A stretch of DNA of 64,000 nt from Luscinia megarhynchos (Eukaryota; Chordata; Aves; Passeriformes; Turdidae), in NCBI GenBank assembly GCA_034336665.1, contig CM067588.1, positions 5,644,655-5,708,654 of the forward strand, written 5' to 3'. Under the pieces are notes generated by a model. It saw only the letters and a list, made by a program, of their open reading frames with translations, made no database searches and was not told the origin of the DNA. The translations under genes and the position numbers were made by a program. Positions 1-11,700 of the stretch are shown here, piece after piece (the first letter of the stretch is position 1; each line of letters begins with the position of its first letter).

Positions 1-1738
1 ATAAATAACTGTGCCAGCAGGCAGGCACTGGGGAGGGAACCTGCTTTCCACTTGTCTTTCACCCTGTTGCCCCAGATAATGGATTTAGAAACGACAGCAA
101 ATATCCAGGCACAGGAATCTAGTGCAGTTATTTCCCCTTCCTCCACCCCTCTTTCTTGGAAGGACAAGCTCTTGTCTCTGAGCTTTGCCCCTGCTGCCTG
201 GGAGTGCATCAGGATGGGGCAGATTTTTGGATGTGGTTACAACAGGGATACACAGAGTTGCCAAAACCCCAGAGCATCAATAAGTGAAACTGCTGCCTCC
301 AGTTGTGCTTTGTTCCATTTCACACTGGCCTCTGCTCCAGCACAGGTCAGACATTTATCCAAGGGTTGATAGCTCCTGAATTATGCATGTGTGGAGCAGT
401 TCAGAGCTTCTCAACACCCCCTCTGCTCTGAGCTCTGGACACTGCAGGTTAAGTGCCCTGCTGCAGTTCCAGGAACCATCAGCCATCCATTCTCACACCC
501 TCCTTCCTCAACAACTTCCCCTGAACCATTTACAGTTCCATTTATGAATGCTCTCCTTTTGTTCTGACCCACACTCAAAGAACTTTCAACCCAATTTATT
601 TTCATTCTGCCTGCAGAATTCAGAAGTTGTCTCACAAAAATCTGCAAGTCCTTGCTCATTTAAAGCCCAGGAACTGCTGTGGAGGAAGTTCCATCAGGAC
701 ACTCACATTTCCTTTCCCTGTCACAAAAAGCACCTGATCTGTCCTGTACTGTCTGATCAGTGAGTGACAGAAAGCCAGAATGTCTCTGTCTTGGACAGAA
801 TGAGGTTCATAGCCTGGCTTCATCTGCAGTGAAATGGAAAAAGTGTTTCTGTACCACACAAACTTCCCACACTCACCCCATCAGCATCGTGCTCTGCACT
901 AGCAAGAAATAAAACCTTGGCAATCACTTGCTGGGAAGAACTTGAGTGCATTCCACCTGGCTAGGGCAGGGAGCAACACTCACTGCCAGGCTGGGGGTTC
1001 TTCCTCACCACATATTCAACTTCTTCTCAACCATCCACAAGATGCCACAAAAAAATATCCATAAAGTAGCTAAGGCCAAGGTAACTGTCTTGCTGTCTAA
1101 TCAAATTAAATAAATGAATTTTTCTCTAGGTACGGTGGAGATGAAGGATTTTCTCCCTCAGCCTGCAGCCATGCACAAGATGTGTCTTCCTCTGGAAGCT
1201 GGTTTCACATGGTGGCTTAGATTTTCCCACTTTGTATCTAGCACCATTTGAAATCAGTGTTCTAGGAGCAAGAATTACAGCGTGGGAGGAGACCAACACC
1301 TGCTCACTTCAACAGCATCCTCTGCTCCTCACATCAGCCCCTTTTCCAAAGATTTTTTTTTGCCAGCCATCCACTTTGTAACATCATCTGATTTTAGACA
1401 CTTCTCCAACCACTGTATGCACCCTCCCAAGCCAGGGCCACAGCAGCACAGCCTCGTGCTCGTGTACTTCTGCTTAATAAACAATGGATATGAGCTCAAG
1501 TTGTCCAGAGTAAAGTGATCCACAGCTTGCATGAAAACCAACGTGGTACCTCCTGTACCCTGACAGGCAGAGGGTGTTTGATACCCAAAACTAGATCAAC
1601 ATTCCATTTACTGCCTCAGAGCAAAAGGATTTCCACTCCCTGCTTGGGGACTCCACCATCACAGGATTCTCATCCCATAGCTCTGCAGATACAGAAATCT
1701 GACCTCAGCAGTCAAACACAGAAGTGCCTTCTGCAATC

Positions 1739-1806
1739 CCAGACTGGTTTGGGCTGGAAGGGACCTTAAAGATCATCCTGTTCCAACCCTCTGCCATGGG
1801 CACCAT
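1739..1806 (-). mobile_element. CR1 LINE 3' fragment
   Basis: The + strand reads GGTTTGGGCTGGAAGGGACC followed by TTAAAGATCATC and a CCATGGGCA end. This is the reverse complement of the CR1 3' end that is scattered through bird genomes, so the element points to the minus strand. Only the last 70 bases or so are present, as in typical 5'-truncated copies. Confidence 0.8.
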
Positions 1807-1814
1807 GAAGATGC

Positions 1815-2040
1815 CACACAGCACACACAGACCTCACTCCTTTTTCGTAGAGTCATTCTCCAGCACACACACACAGACCCCACTCCTTTTTCCACAATCA
1901 TTTTCCAGCACACACACACAGACCCCACTCTTTTTCCAGAATAATTTTCCCAGCACACACAGACCCCACTCTTTTTTCCAGAATAATTTCCCAGCACACA
2001 CAGACCCCACTTCTTTTTCTAGAATCATTTTCCAGTTTGC
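1815..2040. repeat. Minisatellite, about 42-45 bp unit
   Basis: About five imperfect tandem units each contain CAGCACACACACAGACCCCA, then a T-rich segment and an ATTTTCC end. It directly follows a CR1 tail. Noncoding. Confidence 0.75.
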
Positions 2041-2835
2041 TGCTGGTACCTCCTAGCAATACTTCACTTCTCCACCCTGCATCCCAAGCACTAAAAGAAG
2101 CTGAACTCTTTTTTTTTTTGCCCTCCCTGATGCCCAGCCATGGAAAAGCTGATCCCTGTGTGGATGAAGGTTTGATCAGAGCACTGAGTAGTCATCTCTA
2201 AAGAATGCATAGCAGCCATCTCCAAGAGGATCCTTCTCTGAGCCAGGAAAAACGTCTCTTACACAGGCTGACCGATTTCTCTTGGTGTTCAGAGTCTCAG
2301 TTTTTGTCTAGCACCATTTGAAATCGGTTATGATGTAGGGGGAAAAGCAACAGTAATGGGAAACTTCCTTCCCTCAGCCCCCAAGCCACAAACAAACCCC
2401 ATCAGAGCACGACCTGGCTCCCAAACACTGCTCTGCTGTTCTCTGACCTCGAGTTCCCCCCACAGGCTGAACATCCTGCACAAAAGGAGGACAGTCAGCA
2501 TCTCCTCCAAGTGAGGATGGGATGCTTCCAGACACAGAGAAGCATCTCTTCAAACATAACTCAGCTTCTTCAACTCCAGCAAGCCAGGGCCTGGGTGTGA
2601 CCACACAGCCACCCAACCTGCTGACCACCTCTACTCCATGTGCTGTTTGTTTGCCTTAACCTGTTCTTTACACAGATTTTTTTTTCCTTTGAAATAAAAT
2701 TGTGTGCTCTATGTTCCTGGGCTCTGTCTCAGGTAGAGAGATCACCTGATTCCCTGCTGGACAACACCTAAGTGCTGCAAGTCTCTTCATTTCAGCCCCC
2801 AGCTCCATTTTCACCACCCTCACAAGTATTTAGAT

Positions 2836-2912
2836 TCAGAGAATCAGAATGGTTTGGCTTGGAAGGGACCTTAAAATCATCTAATTCCAGCCCCTGCCAT
2901 GGGCAGGGTTTA
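2836..2912 (-). mobile_element. CR1 LINE 3' fragment
   Basis: Contains GGTTTGGCTTGGAAGGGACC followed by TTAAAATCATCTAATTCC and CCATGGGCAGGG. It is preceded by AGAATCAGAAT, the remnant of the CR1 terminal octamer repeat. Antisense, 5'-truncated copy. Confidence 0.85.
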
Positions 2913-3221
2913 TTTTATACTGATTTTAAGTGTGACACTGAGAACACACCAGTCACTGTCATTTCACACTATTTAACCCTAAACCAGGTAGCTCTGGACC
3001 TGTTTAGCTGCTCCCACTGCTCCTGCTACCAGCAGATGGCAACAACACATTTTTATTCCAAGCAGCCTTTCCCTTAGCACAGAGCTCACGTCTCTTTAAT
3101 TATCAGTTCCAGACTCCAAAATGAAATAATTCATGCAGCACTGAGTTTTAGAAAAGCAGCACAGGACTCATGACAATTAGGCCAAATTAATTTGTAGTGT
3201 TGAAGTCAGATTAATAGAACC

Positions 3222-3302
3222 ACAGAGCAGAATCCCAGAGTGGTTTGGGTTGGAAGGGACCTTAAAGATCATCCCATTCCACACCCATGGGCAGGGACTG
3301 CC
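3222..3302 (-). mobile_element. CR1 LINE 3' fragment
   Basis: Contains AGAATCCCAGAGTGGTTTGG, TTGGAAGGGACCTTAAAGATC and CCATGGGCAGGGAC, the antisense CR1 tail. Confidence 0.85.
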
Positions 3303-3939
3303 CCTGGCAACTCTGCTTGTCCCATCAATCTCACTGCAAGCCCAAACTCCAGAGTGCAAACCTGTGCAGCCTGGCATCATTTCCACCACCACACTCTGAG
3401 CATCACAACCACAAACTGGAAATACAGCATATGAAGTTATTTTTTCTATTCCACCCTCTGAAAGGCCTCACTCTATCAGGCAGCTGACTCCACACAGGAA
3501 GTTCAGCACATTTCAAGTGTGAAATTCACACAATTCCTAAATCCACTGTCCTCCACAGTGATCCCACTAGAGCTGCATTCCCTAAGGATTGTATTTGTCA
3601 CACACTGGACAAAAAAGCCAAAAACACCCTCTGGGCTTTGCCTCAAGTGTTCCACCAGAACAGCCCCAAGATAAACTTCCTCTTCTCCATCAACTTTTCA
3701 CCATAATTTTCACTGTAAAATTTTGGAGGTTCTGGGAATTCTCTGCAAATGTAAAAGAAAACCCCAAAAGGCACTCAGCAAACTAAAACCCATCCCCTAC
3801 ACTGAGGAATTCTGTGCACAAACTGCAAACTTCAACCTCAGCAGTTTCCACCTGATGTTTGGGACATGAAAAATCACCTGGATAACAATGGGAAAAGAGC
3901 TGCTCAGCACAGTGATGAATGAAAGACAAACACTTACTG

Positions 3940-5688
3940 CTAAATAATTTAACATTTTTATTTGGAATATTACAAATCATGGCTAATCTTTACATCCAGA
4001 GAGAAGAATAAAAATAGGGCCACTTTGTACAGTGATTTCACTTCCCAGTTAAGAACATTCCAGTGTATTTCAGCACATTGCAGATGCCACACAAAGCAAG
4101 CTGAGCTCCTGACCAGCACCACACTCAGTCCCAGTCACACATCCCAGTGTTTACAAACATCTCTCAGACTGAGCTATCAGCCAGGCCACGAACAGCAAAT
4201 CCTCCTGCAGAGCCAAAGCCCCTTTCTAATAAGCACAGCCAACAATACAACTGCTGGGATTGTCCCAAAAAGCCCCAAACAGCTCTGTGCCACTCCAACA
4301 AGCAGCTGATGACAGGGAGAGCAGTGCCAAGCAGCCACAGACAAGCCAGAGCAGTTTCAATGCTGCCTCAGGCATCTGAAGTGAGACTATTTGGGATTTC
4401 TGTGAAAATCAGAAGCTGCCTGGATGCTGATAGTGAGACTCATGAAGCTAAAACCTGTTCTAGTTAAGATTTGGGGTTTGCTGAGCAATTGGATGTAGCA
4501 GTGAGTCTCAACTAGTGGCAAACATCGTGGTGGGAGCTGCTGGAGTCAGAATCTGGACTAAAACATTTGATGGGCAAGCAGCAAACAAGAGACCACCACA
4601 TCTCACACAACTGAACTGGCTTGGCTTTCCTTTCACATGAGAAGTGACAGGGAAAAGCTTCTGCTTCTAAACAGCAATCTGATGCTAAATGCAGCTTTTC
4701 AGAGCTTGATTTAACATCCCAGTCTGCAGCCAGAGGTTAGAAACGTGGAGTATGTGAGTTCAAGTGAAGAAGCAAGGCAGGTGGATGACACAGCACCTGT
4801 TTCTATCCTTGAAAGCAACAGAAGATCTCCAGAACTGACTAAAATCAAGCACCCTAAGGAACTTCCACTGTGCTCATGACAGGACATGGCCACCACTGAG
4901 CTCTCAGCAGTTCCTTTAATTAGGGACCTCCTGTCAACAGGCAGGGGATGCCTTTGCTACAGAATCCCTCTGTTTGCAGTTCCAACAAATCCACTGCAGT
5001 CTTTGGGGGATTATAGCACAGAATCAGAATATATATGGCTTTTTTCCTTCTCAGAAGCAAAGGAAAAGCTATAAAAGTCTGATTTGAAGGCACACTTTAA
5101 TTCATTATATATACAGCAACCAACTTTGGCAGACAAAGAGGTAGAGTATATAAGATCTTAATTGTGATAGTTTCCAAAAGACATCGCCTTAAATGGCACC
5201 AGATTCTCCAGGGAATGAGCAACAGCACATTTCAGAGCACAAAGGAAACAACAGAACCATTTACACCACCTCAAGTGCAAAAAGGGATGGGAAGGACAAC
5301 CAGGTTTGAGTGAGCAGAGAGGGAGGAGAGTATTGGACATCTTCTGTAAGCAAAGAGGTGGCACTGGAGGCAGCAGGCAGCAGCAGCTGGCACTGGGACA
5401 GTGACATTGCAGCACTCCCACACTCTGGCATGCTACAGGTATTGCCTTTGCCCAGCCCACCAGCACAGAAGGACAGGGAGGGGCCCAGAAGGCAAAGCAG
5501 GATCTGTCTGTGCTCTCTGTATGCACACACACTTCTGATCCTATCACACACCTCCTCCAGTTCAGCAGCAGAGCAAGACACAGCACAAGGAACTCATGGA
5601 CAGCAACTCACTGCAAGGGCAATCACTCATTTTCCAGCTCTGACAGGGATATTCCTCTGCAAAGCCCTCCCACCCCCAAAAAGGTCAC
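3940..5688 (-). other. CD46: Putative 3'UTR of the CD46-like gene
   Basis: Sequence between the tail-exon stop codon and the first good AATAAA. No splice sites or conserved domain were found in it. The length is inferred, not shown by transcripts. Confidence 0.45.
3957..3962 (-). promoter_or_regulatory. Poly(A) signal of the CD46-like gene
   Basis: AATAAA on the minus strand, followed by a T/GT-rich stretch (AGTAAGTGTTTGTCTTTC) typical of a cleavage region. It implies a 3'UTR of about 1.75 kb after the stop at 5689. Assigned by position only. Confidence 0.5.
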
Positions 5689-5740
5689 TCATGCTTTATA
5701 CATCTTATATTCGGCAGAACTGGGAGTGCTGTCACGTTTC
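5689..5740 (-). CDS. CD46: CD46-like cytoplasmic tail exon with stop
   Basis: Acceptor TTTGTTTGTAG, phase 2. The exon reads GKRDSTPSSAEYKMYKA and then TGA. The phase matches the upstream exon end (AAT GG). Two tyrosines (EYKMY) could be signalling or sorting sites. The intron is 3.3 kb, so another tail exon inside it cannot be excluded. Confidence 0.7.
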
Positions 5741-8700
5741 CTACAAACAAAAAAACAAGGCAGATCAGAGGTTTTACATGGCAAGAGGTTTCACATTTAC
5801 ACTGAAAGCACATCCTTAGTTTCATTAAAGCTGAGTGAAGTCACAGACTGGGTCATTCTCCAGCCTGTCTTTACCAAGCACCTGCTGGACTGAGAAGGTT
5901 TCAGCTTCATTCAGCTGCTGAATTCTCAGGAATGACCCAAGCAGCAGCAGAGCCTTTGATCCAAAGGGATCATTTCAAGTGATGACTGATATTGCCAAAA
6001 ACTAACACCAGAACAGTTACAGGATTCCCATAACTCCACCAGGTGCACCCTGAAATTCCTTTTAATTACAGTGTGTTGTTTAGTACCTATTTTCTCACCA
6101 AAATGAAATATTAGTTTGTGTGGATTTTGATTCTGCAGTCCACTAACAGCAACTTTACAACACTTAAACATACAAGAACTAAAATTCACAATGAAGTTTT
6201 TATATGTCCCAAGTTCTTGAACAACTCCTGTTTTGCTATAACAAAGAACCAACCCATACCAAACCTCAGTGCTATTACTCCAAGTGTCTGAGGAGTTCCA
6301 CATTCCATAAGAAAACCTCCAGAATTACCAGTGTTCTGGCACTCCAGTAATTTCCCTTATCATGTGTAAAGGTAAGGTTGCAATGAAGAATCCAATTCTA
6401 CCTCCTGATTCCTTTTTTCTCTCCAAAAATAAGCCAAATTAACCCAGAGAACAGATCCTATCTTCGAAACATCTTTCTTCAGAGTGAAGATGATATTTCT
6501 TAATCTATACATTATTTTGGAATAAACTCCAAGCTTAATCTTCATATAAAAACTCACCAAAAACACTGAAAATTCTCTTGTCCTTTACAAGTCAATAAAA
6601 TCAACACTATGCATATGAAAAAGACCTTTGCATTAAGCTGAATAAGAGAACCCATCACCTCAGAATTTGTGTAATGGAGAAAAGCAACAAAAGAAAAAAA
6701 AAGAAAATGCTAGCTGAAAAAATATTTGTAGTTCCAGCAAGCAACAAAATACTGGCAAGGAAGTCAAATTGAGCTGTGCTGTCTGCAGAGTGCTCTGTTC
6801 AAACTAGGCTGAAGAGGCAGATTTTGGAAGAGCTCACTGGACCCTACACAAAGTGCAGGAGGAAGCCCAACACTCATCACATGAGCATCAGGAGAGGACA
6901 CCAGCAATTGTATCTTGACCCTTTTCAGGGCTACAGAACTCTGAATTTGAAAAAGAAATCACCTTTTCATAAGAAGGTTTCAAAAGATCTTGTTAGTCCC
7001 TTCATTTATTCTCTTCTAGAAAGCAAAAATGCAGAAGAATCAATAATTCAGATGTGATCTGGTTTTCTCTGAAGGGAGGCACAGTTGCCTTTAGAGTTTT
7101 AGTGTCCAAAGGTGGTTTCCAGCTTCCAGTTACAGGGGGTTAAACTATCAGCTAAGAAAAGTAACTCACCACTGGGATGGGTGCAGACATTCTTCTGAGT
7201 ATTGCAGGCAATACTCATTCTTCAAACACAACACCAAGAAATGTGATTTACAACCACTGGCAGCTCTTACTGACACTGCTAAATGATAATTCTTTCTATA
7301 TTTAACATATATATATATATAATTCACAGGATATAAATGAGTATATAAATAAATATATATATTTATATAAATATAATTTATAGGAATACATATATGTATT
7401 CCTGTTCTCCCAAAATGAATGAAAGGTTAGAATATTCTTTCCTAGAGGAAGCCAAGGCTCCCAGCTAGATGGATTCCACACTCCTGAAATTCCAAGCAAA
7501 CCACAATAAAAAAGACACTTAAGCTGCATTGCAAAAAAGCCCAAATGAAGTGGAAAGTTATACCTTTTCATTAATTCATTTGTGCAGTTTCTTCCATCTC
7601 ATCTGGGACATTAGCTTTTAAAATACAAATTTCCTTGCAACTCTCATCAACTGTGTACGAGCTGAACAGCAGAAGGGGAGAAAGGTCTAATTGAATCCAT
7701 GCAAGTGCATTTCAAACACACAAGAAAGAGAGGCCAAGGAAAGATTTGTCTCATTTGGAGGCTACAAACCAGCAAGGGGCTGGAAGCACAGCAGCTCACA
7801 AAGGCTCAGCTGCATCAGGAACTCAGAACACTGAACAGGAGATGGAGCCTTAATGAAAGGAGATTAGATCAGGTTTTTGAGACGAGAAAGAGTCAGATCT
7901 CACAGAGAGAGGAAGATGAAGGGAAGCACTGGCACAATAAGGCTTTTCATGCTGTCACATACTCAGCAATGTCACATTCTTTAATTTTTGATAATGCTGC
8001 TTTAGATCCCTCCTGCTTTCTACCCCCTGGGAAGTCTCTCCATGGATGAAGGCAGCAAGAGCTCTTCTCTGGCCCCTCCAGGCTGCAGAATATCCAAGTT
8101 TTGATAAAAGCAGGGGCTCAAAGCACCAGCAGCACACTCTGGTCCTTGGGTTGATACTGCACTATTTAAAAGTCTAAGGCAAAACCACCTCCAGGGCTCT
8201 CCCAGGTCCTCTGTGTATTACAAATGGAATGTTCCCTCTGCTTTGCTTCATTTAAAGCATCCCTTCCTTTGTTTCATGCACTCCAGGTAAATCCCAACAG
8301 ACTTTGGAAAAAAGACAACATGGTTTTGATGAGATGCTTATCCTGACATTCCCTGTGTACCATCTAGCCTGCTCTGCACTGCCAAAGTGTTTTGCATTTT
8401 ATACAATATTTCTCTGACAAAAAGGTTTTTTCCAGAAGATGAAATCAGACATCACAGCAAAAAGCAAAGCACAAAGAGGAATTTCAGTCTCCTGCCCCTC
8501 CATGAAGAACCACACATAAACCTCAGTTGTTCTGAAGGTTTCAAACACCCCACATATCTCATTAAAAACAGAACACTAATTGCTTATGCACAAATCTAAT
8601 ATTTTACAGTTGATTTTGCAAGTCTTTAACATGGGGACACCGACATTAGGGCTGCAGGAGGAGAAGAAAAACCTGAAAACATCCTGGCAGCACACGCCCA

Positions 8701-11700
8701 CACAACCAAGACTCCCCCTGGCTTCAGGAGATGAACTGACATGTCTGAAGCAGATGGACAAAATGCTTTCCTTGGCAACAGGACACTGCCAAACACAAGC
8801 TTAAGAACAGGGTTTTCCTTCCTTGAAATTAGTGCAAGTGTTAGTTAGCAGCTTAGCTGAACAGCAGATCCAAAACCAAAATCAAATTCATGGTTAGGCT
8901 TTAGTTTCCATCAGCTGCTGGGAGGAGCTCACACAAAATCAGACATTTGAAAAAGGAAGGGCACACAAAGCTCAGGAAACTCAAACATCAGCACAGTTTG
9001 GCTCAGTCATCTGGAAATTTGAAGTATTAAGAAGAAGGAAGTTTACTCACCCATTCTGTGAGAAGAATTTCTTGTAGATCCAGAAGGCTGCCAGGAGCAT
9101 CACAATTACCACAATCACTTTAGGAAGAATTAAAATGGAAAAAAAAAAAAAAAAAAAAAAAAAGCCTTAGAGTGATAAAGATCATCTCCAGCTCACAAAA
9201 AAGCATCAAAATTTTTTTCAGAAATAGCCCTGTTTTCATCTACAGGTCTATCCCACCTCTACCCTCCCAAAACCCAAATTATTTATGGAATGAGCCATGT
9301 AAATAAAACTTTTGATTCTTTACTCAAAACTCTGCAAGATAGTTCAGCTCAGAACCAGTGAGCACCAAGATGGCAGAACCCCACCAGCTCAGAAACACTA
9401 AAAAAGGAAGGACAAAGCCCCAATGTTACTTTTTACAAGTATATACAAATTACTTTTTACAAGTTATACAAATTACTTTTTACAAGTTTATACAAATCTG
9501 GATAACAAAACCAAGGAGAGAGGAGGGACTGAACACTCCTGTTCACTGGCAGAGTTATTTACTCACACCCCCAGCAAACTCAAACTCTGAAATTTATCAA
9601 AGTAGCCAAGTTGTTACAAACTGTCTTTGAAATGTGACTTCACCACATGAGAAAATACACATTTCATACTAAATTCAGCTGTAATAGCTAAGCAATCTTT
9701 TTTTGAATCATGCAGCTTTAACCAAAATAAAAAAATCACCCTGCTGCAATCCCAGGTGACTGGAATCAAAAATGGATTTTCACATAAAAAAAATATAACT
9801 TGTATTGTATTTTTTTTTAAGGTTTTAGAAAATACTTACAACAGATGATGGCTATAATATATCCACCTAAAAACAGAAGGAATCAGTATCACAACAGGAA
9901 CACAGGTGCATCTTATTCAAACATTATCATAAAAATATTCACAGAGATATTTCAACTACTTCTATCAACACAATCTTTGAATTGAAATATTTATTTAACT
10001 TAGAACATTAATATTTTAAGTAATTTTATCAAACCCTATTTTTCACATCAAAATAAAGAAGGAAGCTGCATTAAATGATTTCTCCTGAATACAAAAGGAT
10101 TGTTTTCTGGGTGTGTTTTTTGCAGTCCATACTTACTGAGCTGGCAGGTTGGCACTGCAGGCTGCCACTGGTTGTTCCCAATGTACTGAATCTGAGCCTC
10201 CCCATGCAAGGTGTACCCTGAGTAGCACTCAATGGTGATGAAATCCCCCACAGAGTAGGAGGGTTTTTGTCCAGCTGTGACCCTCCCATGATTTATGACT
10301 GGTGTGGAACCAGAACCTTCAGACTCACCTGGAAAAAAATTAGGGAGGAAAAAAAAATAATAAAAAATGTATTACTACATCAAACATTTAAAACTTGTCA
10401 GTGTGCTCCTGATTTCAGCAGTTTTACTCACAGGTACAGGATTGTAAAGCAGTCCAGGAGCCCTGTCCCTGACAGGTCACTGTCACCTCTGCAGAGCCAC
10501 CAGGGAAGGAGCAGCCAGCATTGCACCTGAGCAGCACAGACTCTCCCTTCTCATAGGAAGGTTTGCTTGGAACCAGGACCCCATGGGGGATCTTTGGGGC
10601 AGGACAAATATCTGCAGTAACTAAGAATGGAATTTAAAACAAGTTTAGTGAGAATAAAGATTACCTCCTAACTCAGTAACTCATTCCACAAATACAAGAA
10701 AAATAGCTCAGCACATAACAAAAGTTTAACTTTATCCCAATTTTAAATACAAATATTCCCTTTAGACAACTTAAACATCACTGTAGGTATTCATTAAGGT
10801 AATATAATCCTATCATGTGGCAACTCAGAAATCCACACTGCTTCATTATTTCTCTCAGCTGTAGAATAATTTCCAGAAAGTAGGAGCTGAAGAGCTGCAT
10901 AAAAAACACACACAGAGTTCAACTACTCCAGAAGGATACTACAGCTTTCCTCCTTGCATACTCCTAATTTTCTGTACCAAGTATATTTTCCTGCATTCCA
11001 CACCTTTTCTCCTTCACCCATGAAATCACAAGAACACCATGATTTTAGCTAAAACTCTTTCAACACACAAGAGAAAAGGGAATTTTACAGAAAGTCTTAC
11101 TTTTCTCACAAGTTGGTTTTGGAGGAACCCAGTTGCCATTTTCTTCACAGGTAATTGCCTCTGCTCCAACCAGGAAATAGCCTGGAACACACTCAAACAC
11201 AACTGAGTTCTTGTAAGTGTAGGAATATCCAAATCCAGATATTTTTCTCCCATTTTCAACTATGGGGTCTTCACATTTGACCACTGAAAGAGGAAAAGCA
11301 TTGGTTAACACAAATACTTGTTAATGAACAAAACCAAAGCTTGGAAACATTTGTTAACACAAACATTGCACCAAACACAACATCTTTTCCCTATGTGCCA
11401 ATTTTCCCCAAGTTGTTTTGGAGAAACTTTGTAAAAACATTGATTCCTGCACTTCCATAGTGGCTGTGTTTTTAATTCTTTCTTAGCTTTTTACAATTCC
11501 TAATCCAGCCCCCACATCCTTGCCCTTGGCACAATTCTTCTACAGGATTTGTGGTGTCTCAGTTCCTTCACTCTGGCCTTGTCACTTCTACCAACAAGAC
11601 ACTCACACAGGTATTTTTGAAGTTTTAACTTAAATTTCAGTCATGTTCTGTGTCATAATCCATCAATATCCACCATGCTGATGTGATCTCCACTGGAACT

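Larger units (their letters stand above)
1..3940. other. 3' flank of the CD46-like gene, no gene seen
   Basis: I see no CCP exon, signal peptide or other convincing coding exon on either strand in this left-hand stretch. It holds three antisense CR1 LINE tails (near 1740, 2840 and 3225), a short CACACA-rich tandem repeat (1815-2040) and otherwise unremarkable AT-rich sequence. Open frames here are short and have no recognisable domain. Confidence 0.6.
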
